Shown here piece after piece: positions 35,826-43,741 of a stretch of DNA of 52,177 bases. Source of the stretch: JAPKEZ01 sp047638975. Its GTDB lineage: Bacteria; Planctomycetota; UBA1135. Each line of letters starts with the position of its first letter. The first letter of the stretch is position 1. The stretch covers positions 1 through 52,177 of the forward strand of contig JBLINB010000007.1 of assembly GCA_047638975.1 (NCBI GenBank), read 5' to 3'. Under the pieces are notes generated by a model. That model had not been told where the DNA came from and searched no databases. It worked only from the letters and a program-made list of their open reading frames with translations. The translations under genes were made by a program, and so were the position numbers.

Positions 35826-36857
35826 ATGTCAGAATTAATCCGTCCATGGTTGAAGCGTATTGTTGGGGCAGTTACTGGGGGACGAACATACAATCTCAGT
35901 GAATCCGAGGCTCAAGAATTATTCACCTTGCTTCTTGACGGAGCGGGTTCCGACGCGCAACTCGGGGTATTTCTCGCGGTCATGCGCAGCAAAGGAACGA
36001 CTGCCGAAGAACTAGTTGGCGCAGCACGCGCCGCGCGTTCGCGTATTAAGTTTCCGCAATTACCTGATTCGTGTGTAGTGATAGCCACTAGCAGAATGGG
36101 TAAACGCAATTCTCCACCATTGGGTTTGCCAGCGGCGGCAATAGCAGCAGCGGCAGGCGTCCCGGTATTGTTGCAAGTTTCTCCAGGGCTAAGAGGCGGA
36201 GGTCTCAGCCCAGGTGATTTATGGCAAGAGATGTGCGGAGAGTTGTCTGGTGATGTGCAGCATGTTGATGAGATGTTCGGAAACGGTCCATTAGCTTGCT
36301 GGAATCCAACCATCGCAGACAGCGGGTGGCAGCGACTGCAGCGTATCGAAGACGAAACCCTGCTGCGTGGTATTCCTGATGTGGTAACCAAGCTGTTATT
36401 CCCTGAAGGCGCGCGCGCGATGTTGGCGGCTGTACCTGGCCCGGTATTAGGTATTGCGGCCAATGCGCTTGAATCATTGCAGCACCAGCAAGCATTAATT
36501 GTTCAAGGTGTGGACGGCTCGCTCGATCCATCCACTCTAGAAACGACGCGTGGTATGCGTTTGATCTCGGGGATTAAAGCACCGCTGCGTATCCATCCCG
36601 GCGACTATGCTCTCTTTGAGACAGATGAACCGTATTTGAGTGATGGCGATCAAATCGAATCTGCAGTGGCCATTACGCGGCAGGTCTTGCTGGGAGTAGC
36701 TTGCCCTGAATTATCATCAACATTAATGAGTGCCGGATTGATTATCTCCTTAGCCAACCCTAATGAATCCGTAGCAACATGCATCGCTCAAGCCAGCGAG
36801 GCTGTCAGGAGCGGTGCAGCGCAGCGCTTGCTTAGTTCGTTCCGAAACGGGAACTAA
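35826..36857 (+). CDS. TrpD2-like (YbiB family) phosphoribosyltransferase-fold protein
   Basis: 343 residues with the glycosyltransferase family 3 layout: an N-terminal helical domain (LSESEAQELFTLLLDG, LGVFLAVMRSKGTTAEELVG) and an alpha/beta domain. In true anthranilate phosphoribosyltransferase the GTGGD and KHGNR loops bind PRPP. Here they read ATSRMGKRNS and VLLQVSPGL, so that activity is unlikely. The family member YbiB is a nucleic-acid-binding protein of unclear role. It follows the peroxiredoxin directly and is the last gene of the run begun at 22276; no trp genes are nearby. The call is by fold, function unknown. Confidence 0.7.
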   Translation: MSELIRPWLKRIVGAVTGGRTYNLSESEAQELFTLLLDGAGSDAQLGVFLAVMRSKGTTAEELVGAARAARSRIKFPQLPDSCVVIATSRMGKRNSPPLGLPAAAIAAAAGVPVLLQVSPGLRGGGLSPGDLWQEMCGELSGDVQHVDEMFGNGPLACWNPTIADSGWQRLQRIEDETLLRGIPDVVTKLLFPEGARAMLAAVPGPVLGIAANALESLQHQQALIVQGVDGSLDPSTLETTRGMRLISGIKAPLRIHPGDYALFETDEPYLSDGDQIESAVAITRQVLLGVACPELSSTLMSAGLIISLANPNESVATCIAQASEAVRSGAAQRLLSSFRNGN

Positions 36858-36881
36858 ATACGACGTGGCTTTGCATATAAC

Positions 36882-36899
36882 TTGGCACATATCTTGCAT
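36882..36899 (+). promoter_or_regulatory. Candidate sigma-54 (-24/-12) promoter
   Basis: TTGGCAC-N5-TTGCAT matches the sigma-54 consensus TGGCAC-N5-TTGCA exactly. It lies in the 51-bp gap before the phosphatase-cytochrome gene. The predicted start site, 12 nt after the C of TTGC, falls on the A of the ATG at 36909, so transcripts would be leaderless. That makes chance resemblance possible. Confidence 0.45.
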
Positions 36900-36908
36900 T
36901 ACCTAAGC

Positions 36909-37787
36909 ATGAAGATTTTACTTAGTTGCTTTCTGCTTTGTGCCGCGTGCGCTACCACTGCCCAGATAGAAAAAATCTCTAATGCAGACATACATCGCTT
37001 GCTGTATTTAGGCGATGATATTTACACCGGTGCTGCTCCTGAAGGGGCAAAAACATTTGCAGCATTGGCTGAGCTTGGTGTAACAACTGTAGTTTGTGTT
37101 GATAGTGCTCGTCCAGATGTAGAATTGGCCGCGCAATATGGTCTTAGTTATATTCACATTCCGATTAACTATGACGCGGTTGATGAGCATGCGCAGCTTA
37201 GCGTCAAACGCATGATGCAAGAAAATCAGCAAGACGTGTTTTACATTCATTGCCATCACGGTAAACACCGCGGACCAGCTGTCGCAGCTATTGCTTTGCG
37301 CCAGCGCAGTCACTGTTCTGCTAGTCGCGCTTTGCAAGTCCTAGAAACCGCCGGAACTTCATCCGACTATCCCGGACTGTGGCGAGACGTTAGAGGCTGG
37401 ATGGATTCCGATGAAACGGATTTACCCGAGTTATTTGCTGTTACACCCGTCGAATCATTTGCCGGCAGTATGGCCAAGCTCGATCGTAACTGGGACAGAA
37501 TCAAACTGCTCTATAAAAATGATTGGCAGGTGCCCGCTAGTCATCCTGATTTAGTAGTGCTAAATGAGGCTGCGCAAACACGTGATTTGTTGACTGATTG
37601 CGCGCAAGAATTACCAGCTGAACTGATTGACGATGCCGATTTTATTAAGCGCATAGAACGCGCAGTGGCGCATGCAGATAATTTTTACCGTGCCTTAGAA
37701 AACGAAAAAAGCGATGCAGTTAACCTTAATTACAAAGAGCTAAAGTCTTCGTGTGTTAACTGTCATCGCAAGTACCGTAACGACTAA
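36909..37787 (+). CDS. Exported dual-specificity-like phosphatase fused to a C-terminal haem c site
   Basis: I start at ATG 36909 (MKILLSCFLLCAACATTAQ), which gives a signal peptide, possibly of lipoprotein type. Residues about 20-165 form a cysteine phosphatase: the P-loop is IHCHHGKHRGPA, with Cys115 and Arg121 in CX5R spacing, after a DSP-like core (YTGAAPEG, VVCVDSARPD). Residues about 185-292 are four helices ending in C282-V-N-C285-H286, a CxxCH haem c motif placed as in cytochrome c prime or c556. The combination suggests a periplasmic phosphatase that carries haem, perhaps for redox sensing. The substrate is unknown. Neighbours do not explain it. Confidence 0.8.
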   Translation: MKILLSCFLLCAACATTAQIEKISNADIHRLLYLGDDIYTGAAPEGAKTFAALAELGVTTVVCVDSARPDVELAAQYGLSYIHIPINYDAVDEHAQLSVKRMMQENQQDVFYIHCHHGKHRGPAVAAIALRQRSHCSASRALQVLETAGTSSDYPGLWRDVRGWMDSDETDLPELFAVTPVESFAGSMAKLDRNWDRIKLLYKNDWQVPASHPDLVVLNEAAQTRDLLTDCAQELPAELIDDADFIKRIERAVAHADNFYRALENEKSDAVNLNYKELKSSCVNCHRKYRND

Positions 37788-37799
37788 ATTGGGGGTTGA

Positions 37800-38282
37800 C
37801 TAGTATTCGCTGAAGGCGACGCCACGCGCATCGATGCCTGCAAGGTCAGCGTATATTTCTCCGGTGTCGATTACGTACACCCAGCCAGCCGTACCGTTAA
37901 AGATCGGTTCGCTGATGCCGCTTGGCATAACTCGTACAGTGTTATTGTTATTAACAGGGTTAACCGGAATTGAGTTTAGGTAAGGTCCGAAGAAACGGTC
38001 TTCGAAGCGTCCACGTTGGTGGGTAGTACCATCACTGCGAGTGCGCCCAACAATTTGCAGTTCAAAGTTTTCGCCTGCAACACCAGGTTTTACTTCTATG
38101 CCCTCGGCTTCGTGATCCATGCTGAAGCGAAATACAGCAGTGCGGATTAGAGACAAGTTATCTTGCAGATCAACATTGCGTTCACCCGTTTCCTGGATGG
38201 CTGGTAGGGCAGTCATGATTGCAACAGTTGCTACAGCAAGCACTGCGGCAAAAGATTCTAGTAAAGGTAGGCGTTTAGTCAT
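37800..38282 (-). CDS. Type II secretion/type IV-like pseudopilin
   Basis: 160 residues with a prepilin-like N-terminus: basic MTKR, then LPLLESF with Glu at the +5 position, and a 20-residue hydrophobic helix (AAVLAVATVAIMTALPAI). A soluble domain follows with the pseudopilin traits SLIRTAVFRFSMDHE, YLNSIPVNPVN, GWVYVIDTGEIYADL. It lacks the usual Gly before the cleavage site. The gene stands alone, divergent from the topoisomerase. Planctomycetes carry many such stand-alone pseudopilins of unknown assembly. A sigma-28-like promoter lies 24 bp upstream. Confidence 0.72.
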   Translation of the reverse strand: MTKRLPLLESFAAVLAVATVAIMTALPAIQETGERNVDLQDNLSLIRTAVFRFSMDHEAEGIEVKPGVAGENFELQIVGRTRSDGTTHQRGRFEDRFFGPYLNSIPVNPVNNNNTVRVMPSGISEPIFNGTAGWVYVIDTGEIYADLAGIDARGVAFSEY

Positions 38283-38305
38283 TGTATTAGTTGCTCGTCC
38301 TTTAT

Positions 38306-38332
38306 CTTTCGGCTAATTTAGGCTTAAGTCTA
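38306..38332 (-). promoter_or_regulatory. Candidate sigma-28-like promoter of the pseudopilin
   Basis: On the minus strand TAGA (38332-38329) is followed by 15 nt and GCCGAAAG (38313-38306), close to the FliA-type consensus TAAA-N15-GCCGATAA. The ATG of the pseudopilin lies 23 nt past the -10 element. It differs from consensus at several positions. Confidence 0.35.
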
Positions 38333-38401
38333 AAGAAAAAACCATGTTTTACCTAAAAATAGTTGCAAGGAGTGGCTCTACGCTCTAAGTTTCTTGTCTG
38401 T

Positions 38402-38423
38402 GGGGCTCACTGATGCCCCCTTT
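38402..38423 (+). other. GC-rich hairpin with T tract between divergent genes
   Basis: GGGGC (38402-38406) and GCCCC (38415-38419) form a 5-bp stem with an 8-nt loop, followed by C and TTTT. The flanks carry TTGTCTGTGGGG and TTGTCTCTGGG as an imperfect direct repeat (38393 and 38423 areas). It could be a short transcription terminator or attenuator in the leader of the topoisomerase gene. Confidence 0.3.
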
Positions 38424-38463
38424 TGTCTCTGGGTAAGCCAGAATGGGCTCCTTGCCGAATAAC

Positions 38464-41376
38464 ATGAAACTAATCATCGCTGAAAAACCGAGCGTGGCTA
38501 ACGATTTAGCTGGCGCTCTTCCTGGAAAGTTTGAAAAGATAGACGATTCGTATTTCGAAGGCGAAGACTATCTTATATCGTGGGCCGTAGGCCACCTTCT
38601 AGAGCTGGCAGAGCCAGAGCACTACAATCCGGCTTTATCCGGTTGGTCTTTGGCGGATTTACCCGTTATACCCGACACATTCGTGCGTAAGCCACGTGAG
38701 GGGGCCACTAAGCAGTTACGCCTCTTAAAGAAGCTGGCGCAGCGCGACGACGTAAATACAATAGTCAACGCTTGTGACGCGGCTCGTGAAGGCGAGCTCA
38801 TCTTTAGAGAAATAGAGAAGTTTGTAGATACGGGCAAGCCATCTGAGCGTTTGTGGCTGCAGTCGATGACCAAAGACTCTATCTTGACGGCGTTTAACGA
38901 TATTCGCCCTGGTGCCGAGTTCGAGGGGCTGTCAGACGCTGCATACTGTCGCGCTGAGGGCGATTGGCTAGTTGGAATCAATGCCACGCGTGGCATCACT
39001 AAACGCCTTAAGGGGCGCCGCGAGCGTGGTGTATGGTCAGCTGGTCGCGTTCAAACACCGACTTTGGCTATTTTGGCACACAAAGAAGTAGAGGTCTTGG
39101 CGCACATCCCAATAGATTTATGGCGTTTAAAGGGCTCATTCACTGCCAATGGGCATAAATATGATGCCACTTTCCGCACTTCGCGATCCGGCAAAGATGG
39201 CGACAAAATATGGAAAGAAGCCGATGCGGATGCCATGGCTAAATCATGCGAAAATCAGCCTACAGCCGTTACTGAGCGCGTATCAAACTCGACGCGCAAC
39301 GTGCCTGCGTTGTTTGACCTGACGTCTCTTCAAAAAGAAGCCAACAATCGCTTCGGATTTTCAGCTATCCGTACTTCTGGCGCAGCGCAGCGTTTATACG
39401 AGGGGCACAAAGTATTAACTTACCCACGTACTGATTCTAAGGCATTGCCAGAAGATTATGTTTCAAAGGTAGACGAACTGTTAGCCGAGATTGCTACCGG
39501 ATCGTTTAGCAAGGCATTTGCCGATAACAAGCAGGCAGCGTTTTTTGCAGACGCCGCTAAGTTAATCATTACCGATGGCAAGAAGAATACTAAGCGCAAC
39601 TTTGACAACTCTAAGGTTGGTGATCACTTTGCGATTATTCCAACGGGACAGTTGCCTAAGACGACTTTGGGTGGTGACGATGCCAAAATTTTCGAGTTAG
39701 TAGTACGACGTTTTTTAGCCGGATTCATGCAGCCGTCCAAATGGGAAAACGTGGTGCGTGAAACAGTTATTTCTCCTGCTGATGCAACCGAACTTACTTT
39801 CTATACCGAGTCGCGACGTATGGTCTATGCGGGTTGGATGTTAGTGCATCGCATACCTAAGGCCTCTGAGCAATTAGGTGATCTCGGAGTTGACACTGGT
39901 GAGACTGCTGCCGGATCCATCAATCAAATAAGCTGCGAAGCAGATTCAACGCGTCCACCTAAGCGCTATACCGAAGCTGGCTTATTGCGCCAAATGGAAA
40001 TCGCCACCGATGTGAGCGTAGAATCGTTTGAGGATATCGACGAAGACGTGCTCGCCGAAATGCAGGGCAAAGGCCTGGGCACTCCGGCAACTCGTGCGCA
40101 AACCATTGAAGCATTGGTGCGCAAAGGTTACGTGCTGCGTAATGGTAAAACTTTGCGTGCGGCTGCAAAGGGCATTACATTAATTGACTTCCTAGAACGG
40201 GTAGGCGCGATTGACTTAGCCAAAGCAGAGCAGACTGCCGAAATGGAGTCGTCGCTGTATAAAGTAGAGCACGGCGAGATGGATCGCAGCACTTATATGG
40301 CGTCAATCGAAAGCACGACACGTGTGTTAGTCGACAAGTTCGTTAATTTTTCATATGAAGAATTGTATAAAGACGAAGAATCCGTTGGCGAGTGCCCACT
40401 GGATAAGCATGAGGTTCGCGAAGGCTTGAAGGGTTACCGCTGCGCGCGTCGCTCAAAGGGCGACAATTACAAATTGACTATAAAGTCGATGGGTAAAGAA
40501 GCAAAAACCCCTTTGGCTGATATCGCTGCAATTGTGCACAAATTTTTGGCAGAGCGCAGTGAAGTGAGCGAAGTTGAAGACGACCTCAAGCGCACGAATG
40601 GCTATGTTAATTTCAAACTCGATCGCATCTGCTTTGTAGATGATTACATTAATGAATTATTACCATTAGTAGCAGCGATAGCTCCAGAAGAATCTTTGAA
40701 AGAAGATTTTAAGATAGAGGCTGTCGAACCAGACGCTTGTGGTTACACCATCTGGAAAGAATTCCGTGGTCGTTTCATTAATCGTCCGTTGGCGACCCGC
40801 TTGCTCAAAGAGCGCGATTCAGGGCCTATCGAGGGCTTTGTTAGCATGCGCGGCGAATCTTACGCTGGGCGTATCAAAGTCGACGATGAAAATAAGCTCG
40901 AGTTCGAACCCGTCAAGAACTTCAAGTCAGACGACGAGAAGGGTGCGGTTGGCCAAGAAGAAATCTCTTACGAAATCGATAGCTCTGAATATGTTGATTG
41001 TCCTTTAGGTAAGGGCAAGATTGTCGAAACGGTTACACACTTTGTCTCTAGCGAGGCGAATGGTATTAAGTTCCCGCGCACGATTTGTCAGCGCGAAATG
41101 AAGCGTGTAGATTTGCTGCCGTATTTCGGAGAGCAAGAGCACACGGATTGGATTGAAGATTTTATATCACGTAAAGGTCGTAACTTTACAGCACGCTTAG
41201 TGCGTAAGCCGAACGGCCGTCACGGATTTGAATTCAAGCCGCGCGAGCCCGGAGCGAAGAAGACCACTAAGAAGAAGTCCAAGAAAAAGAAAGTTGCGAA
41301 GAAAGTGACCAAGAAGAAGGTCACGAAGAAAGTGACCAAGAAGAAGGTCACGAAAAAGAAATCTAAAAAGAGTTAA
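38464..41376 (+). CDS. topB: DNA topoisomerase III (type IA) with Lys-rich tail
   Basis: About 970 residues. I prefer ATG 38464 (KLIIAEKPSVANDLA, the usual Toprim start) over ATG 38443. The Toprim metal residues lie in NACDAAREGELIFR, and the catalytic Tyr in KVLTYPRTDSK. C-terminal repeats follow: a Cys-poor zinc-ribbon-like region (ECPLDKHEVREG), then two copies of the topoisomerase C-terminal repeat (CGYTIWKEFRGRFINR and CPLGKGKIVET onward). The last 40 residues are a Lys/Thr/Val run with two exact 27-bp repeats, a histone-H1-like DNA-binding tail. It relaxes or decatenates DNA with one-strand cuts. The stop overlaps the sulfotransferase-like gene by 1 base. Confidence 0.93.
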   Translation: MKLIIAEKPSVANDLAGALPGKFEKIDDSYFEGEDYLISWAVGHLLELAEPEHYNPALSGWSLADLPVIPDTFVRKPREGATKQLRLLKKLAQRDDVNTIVNACDAAREGELIFREIEKFVDTGKPSERLWLQSMTKDSILTAFNDIRPGAEFEGLSDAAYCRAEGDWLVGINATRGITKRLKGRRERGVWSAGRVQTPTLAILAHKEVEVLAHIPIDLWRLKGSFTANGHKYDATFRTSRSGKDGDKIWKEADADAMAKSCENQPTAVTERVSNSTRNVPALFDLTSLQKEANNRFGFSAIRTSGAAQRLYEGHKVLTYPRTDSKALPEDYVSKVDELLAEIATGSFSKAFADNKQAAFFADAAKLIITDGKKNTKRNFDNSKVGDHFAIIPTGQLPKTTLGGDDAKIFELVVRRFLAGFMQPSKWENVVRETVISPADATELTFYTESRRMVYAGWMLVHRIPKASEQLGDLGVDTGETAAGSINQISCEADSTRPPKRYTEAGLLRQMEIATDVSVESFEDIDEDVLAEMQGKGLGTPATRAQTIEALVRKGYVLRNGKTLRAAAKGITLIDFLERVGAIDLAKAEQTAEMESSLYKVEHGEMDRSTYMASIESTTRVLVDKFVNFSYEELYKDEESVGECPLDKHEVREGLKGYRCARRSKGDNYKLTIKSMGKEAKTPLADIAAIVHKFLAERSEVSEVEDDLKRTNGYVNFKLDRICFVDDYINELLPLVAAIAPEESLKEDFKIEAVEPDACGYTIWKEFRGRFINRPLATRLLKERDSGPIEGFVSMRGESYAGRIKVDDENKLEFEPVKNFKSDDEKGAVGQEEISYEIDSSEYVDCPLGKGKIVETVTHFVSSEANGIKFPRTICQREMKRVDLLPYFGEQEHTDWIEDFISRKGRNFTARLVRKPNGRHGFEFKPREPGAKKTTKKKSKKKKVAKKVTKKKVTKKVTKKKVTKKKSKKS
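41298..41351 (+). repeat. 27-bp perfect tandem repeat in topB
   Basis: Two identical 27-bp units (41298-41324 and 41325-41351) encode KKVTKKKVT, part of the lysine-rich C-terminal tail. Exact identity suggests recent duplication. Confidence 0.9.
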
Positions 41377-42107
41377 TGACTTTGGCCACCAAGCGGATAG
41401 CAATGTGGGCGTGCCCACGTACTGTTTCTACCGCGTTGCTGCGTAGTTTCGGTGAACACTCTATGGTTCGTGGGGTGGATGAACCTCTGTACGCCTACTA
41501 CTTAAAACGTAGTGGCAAGCAGCATCCCATGCGCGAAGAGGTGTTAGCGGCACAAGATAACGTACTCGCTGATGTAGTAGAAAAGGTGTTGCGCGCTGAA
41601 TGTGATAGGCCAGTGCAATTTGTTAAACACATGGCGCATCACATTTTCGGCGACGAAGATTTATCGTTTATTGATGACGCCGATACGACAAATGCATTTC
41701 TGATTCGGCATCCGCGCGAAATGCTGCCATCATTATTAAGCGATTTAAAAACTTTGTCGCGCATCGATATTGCTTACGGACAGCAGTTGCAATTATTTGA
41801 GCGTTTGCGCGCTCAAGGTAAGAACCCCGTGGTCATTGACTCGACTAAATTGTTGGCCGATCCACAGACAATGATGCCGCGTTTATGCAACGCATTAGGC
41901 CTCGAGTTCGAGGAGCAAATGATGAGCTGGGCCCCAGGAATGCATGAGAGCTACGGAGTTTGGGCGCCGGCATGGTATGCAAAAGTGCTTAAGACCGACG
42001 GATGGCGTCCGCATGTGCCTAAGTCAGCTGAGTTTCCTGCAGAGCTTAAAGAGCTTTTAGAGTTTGCAATGCCGGCATACGAACGGCTATTACGGTATAG
42101 TTTATAG
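41376..42107 (+). CDS. Sulfotransferase-family protein
   Basis: 243 residues. The N-terminal MWACPRTVSTALLRSF matches the 5'-phosphosulfate loop of PAPS-dependent sulfotransferases, and the middle AFLIRHPREMLPS resembles their 3'-phosphate motif (RxPR). VQFVKHMAHHIF and VIDSTKLLADP are also typical. There is no signal peptide. This subfamily is often found alone or joined to aminotransferase-like domains, and its substrate is unknown. It overlaps topB by one base and abuts cytidine deaminase, so the three plus the sialidase-like gene form one transcript unit (38464-43741). Confidence 0.75.
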   Translation: MTLATKRIAMWACPRTVSTALLRSFGEHSMVRGVDEPLYAYYLKRSGKQHPMREEVLAAQDNVLADVVEKVLRAECDRPVQFVKHMAHHIFGDEDLSFIDDADTTNAFLIRHPREMLPSLLSDLKTLSRIDIAYGQQLQLFERLRAQGKNPVVIDSTKLLADPQTMMPRLCNALGLEFEEQMMSWAPGMHESYGVWAPAWYAKVLKTDGWRPHVPKSAEFPAELKELLEFAMPAYERLLRYSL

Positions 42108-42506
42108 ATGCAAGATGATCAGCTTCTTGCCCTTGCCAAACAAGCAGCGGCCAATGCGTACTGCCCTTACTCAAAGTTTGCAGTAGGCGCGGCAGTTGCG
42201 TGGCAAGACGGCTCGACTAGCGTCGGTGTCAATGTCGAGAATGCGGCATACCCGCTAGGTGTTTGCGCCGAACGCAATGCGATTGCAAATGGGGTGGTCA
42301 CCGGATCTAGAAAAATTGCAGCTATTGCGGTGTGGGCTGACGTCGATGCAACCGTTGCTCCATGCGGCGGATGCCGTCAGGTGATTTCTGAATTTGCAGC
42401 TGACGCCGAAGTACGTGTCATTATGGGCGGTGCGAACGATGTCAGTCATCAAACTATTGGCGCATTGTTGCCTTACGCTTTTACTTCTAAAGAATTACCA
42501 AAATGA
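42108..42506 (+). CDS. cdd: Cytidine deaminase
   Basis: A 132-residue tetrameric-type cytidine deaminase for pyrimidine salvage (cytidine to uridine). CPYSKFAVGAA binds the ribose; NVENAAYPLGVCAERNAI holds the first zinc Cys and the catalytic Glu in the CAE motif, and APCGGCRQVISEF supplies the other two Cys. Length and motif order are canonical. The ATG follows the sulfotransferase-like stop with no gap, and the last 4 bp overlap the next gene. Confidence 0.95.
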   Translation: MQDDQLLALAKQAAANAYCPYSKFAVGAAVAWQDGSTSVGVNVENAAYPLGVCAERNAIANGVVTGSRKIAAIAVWADVDATVAPCGGCRQVISEFAADAEVRVIMGGANDVSHQTIGALLPYAFTSKELPK

Positions 42507-43741
42507 TTTTATTATTGATTAGTGCTTTATCGTTTTTACAAGTTGATGATGATGCTGCAGATAGTATCCGCAATCCTAACGTAACGGTTGAAAGTCTGCC
42601 GCAGTTGGCGATTGCTGACGCAATGTATCCTGGCATGCAGCGTGATCAAAGCGGAGTATTACACCTTTGGTATTTCCGTGAAGCTGATGGCGTTAAGCGC
42701 CTCGAAATGCGGCGCCTGCTTGACGCAGAGTTTACGGCGCCGGTTTTAGTAAGTGCTAGCGATAAAATGATGGTCAATTGGGCTGACACCCCGAGATTTG
42801 CGAGTGGCAAAGACGGCAGCGGCATCATCACTTGGCTTGAATCAAATGGCCATGGCTATGGTGTAAAATTTGCCTTTAGCCGCGAAGCAGGGGCGGCATT
42901 TACCGAACCACGCTGGCTACACCAAGATCAAGTAGGTGCCGAACATGGTTTTGTGTCTATCGTTGCCTTGGGCGACGGCGGATTTTTTGGTGTATGGCTG
43001 CAGGGCGGCAACTTTGGTAGCAATGGCGAGTACCAAACATCGCTGATGGGTGTCGTGATAAATGCCGACGGTAGCTTGGCTGATAAAGAAATCGTGCTTG
43101 ATGCATTAGTCTGCGACTGTTGCGATACTGACTCAGCTATTTTCGCAAGCGGCAATGTAGTGGTCACTTATCGCGATCGCAATAGCGAAGAACACCGCGA
43201 CACTTACTACGTGCGTGGTAATCCGCTGCAACCGGATAGCTTTACTGCGGCGATGCCCGTAGGCGCCGGCGGATGGAAAATAACCACATGCCCGGTGAAT
43301 GGTCCGGCACTAGACAACAGCTCAAGGCATGCGGCACTAGCGTTTTTCACCGACAAAGAATGGACCGCTCCACGTTTGCAAATAGCACAATCTAAAAGCA
43401 GCGGTAAGACTTTCGGACTGCCGTTGATTGTGTCAGCGTTTGGCACTTTAGGCCGTGCCGATGTCGCCTATTTACCAGAAGGTTTAGCATCTGTGGCATG
43501 GCTGCAAGAGATAGATGATGAAGTATGGTGGGTAGCAAAAGCCATCCCTAGAAAAGGTATGGCGGGCCCACTCTCGAAAATCGCGCAAGTCAGCGGCGCA
43601 CGTAGCGCAGGCTTTATAAGTTTAGCCGCCGGCGAAGATGGCGTGATAGCTGCTTATACCGACAAGGGCAAGCTAAGTTTTTCAAGCATCAAGCTCAAGC
43701 AGGCAGCTGTTGATTTGCCCAAGGGGCAGCCCGAGAAGTAG
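42503..43741 (+). CDS. Exported sialidase-fold (BNR-like) beta-propeller protein
   Basis: 412 residues with a short hydrophobic start (ILLLISALSFLQV), then a six-bladed sialidase-like propeller built from repeats such as RQDSGVLHLWYF, ASGKDGSGIITWL and FAFSREAGAAFTEP. An unusual CDCCDTDSA cluster at about 203-211 and a later CPVNGPALD are conserved in an exo-alpha-sialidase-like family of unknown substrate. The Asp-box pattern is weak, and I see no complete sialidase Arg triad. The protein is probably exported. The last 60 bp overlap, in antisense, the 3' end of the helicase-nuclease gene. Confidence 0.72.
   Translation: MILLLISALSFLQVDDDAADSIRNPNVTVESLPQLAIADAMYPGMQRDQSGVLHLWYFREADGVKRLEMRRLLDAEFTAPVLVSASDKMMVNWADTPRFASGKDGSGIITWLESNGHGYGVKFAFSREAGAAFTEPRWLHQDQVGAEHGFVSIVALGDGGFFGVWLQGGNFGSNGEYQTSLMGVVINADGSLADKEIVLDALVCDCCDTDSAIFASGNVVVTYRDRNSEEHRDTYYVRGNPLQPDSFTAAMPVGAGGWKITTCPVNGPALDNSSRHAALAFFTDKEWTAPRLQIAQSKSSGKTFGLPLIVSAFGTLGRADVAYLPEGLASVAWLQEIDDEVWWVAKAIPRKGMAGPLSKIAQVSGARSAGFISLAAGEDGVIAAYTDKGKLSFSSIKLKQAAVDLPKGQPEK

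Noticed and set aside
35826..36857. True anthranilate phosphoribosyltransferase (trpD)
   Set aside because: The PRPP and anthranilate loops (GTGGD, KHGN) are not conserved and no trp genes are near.
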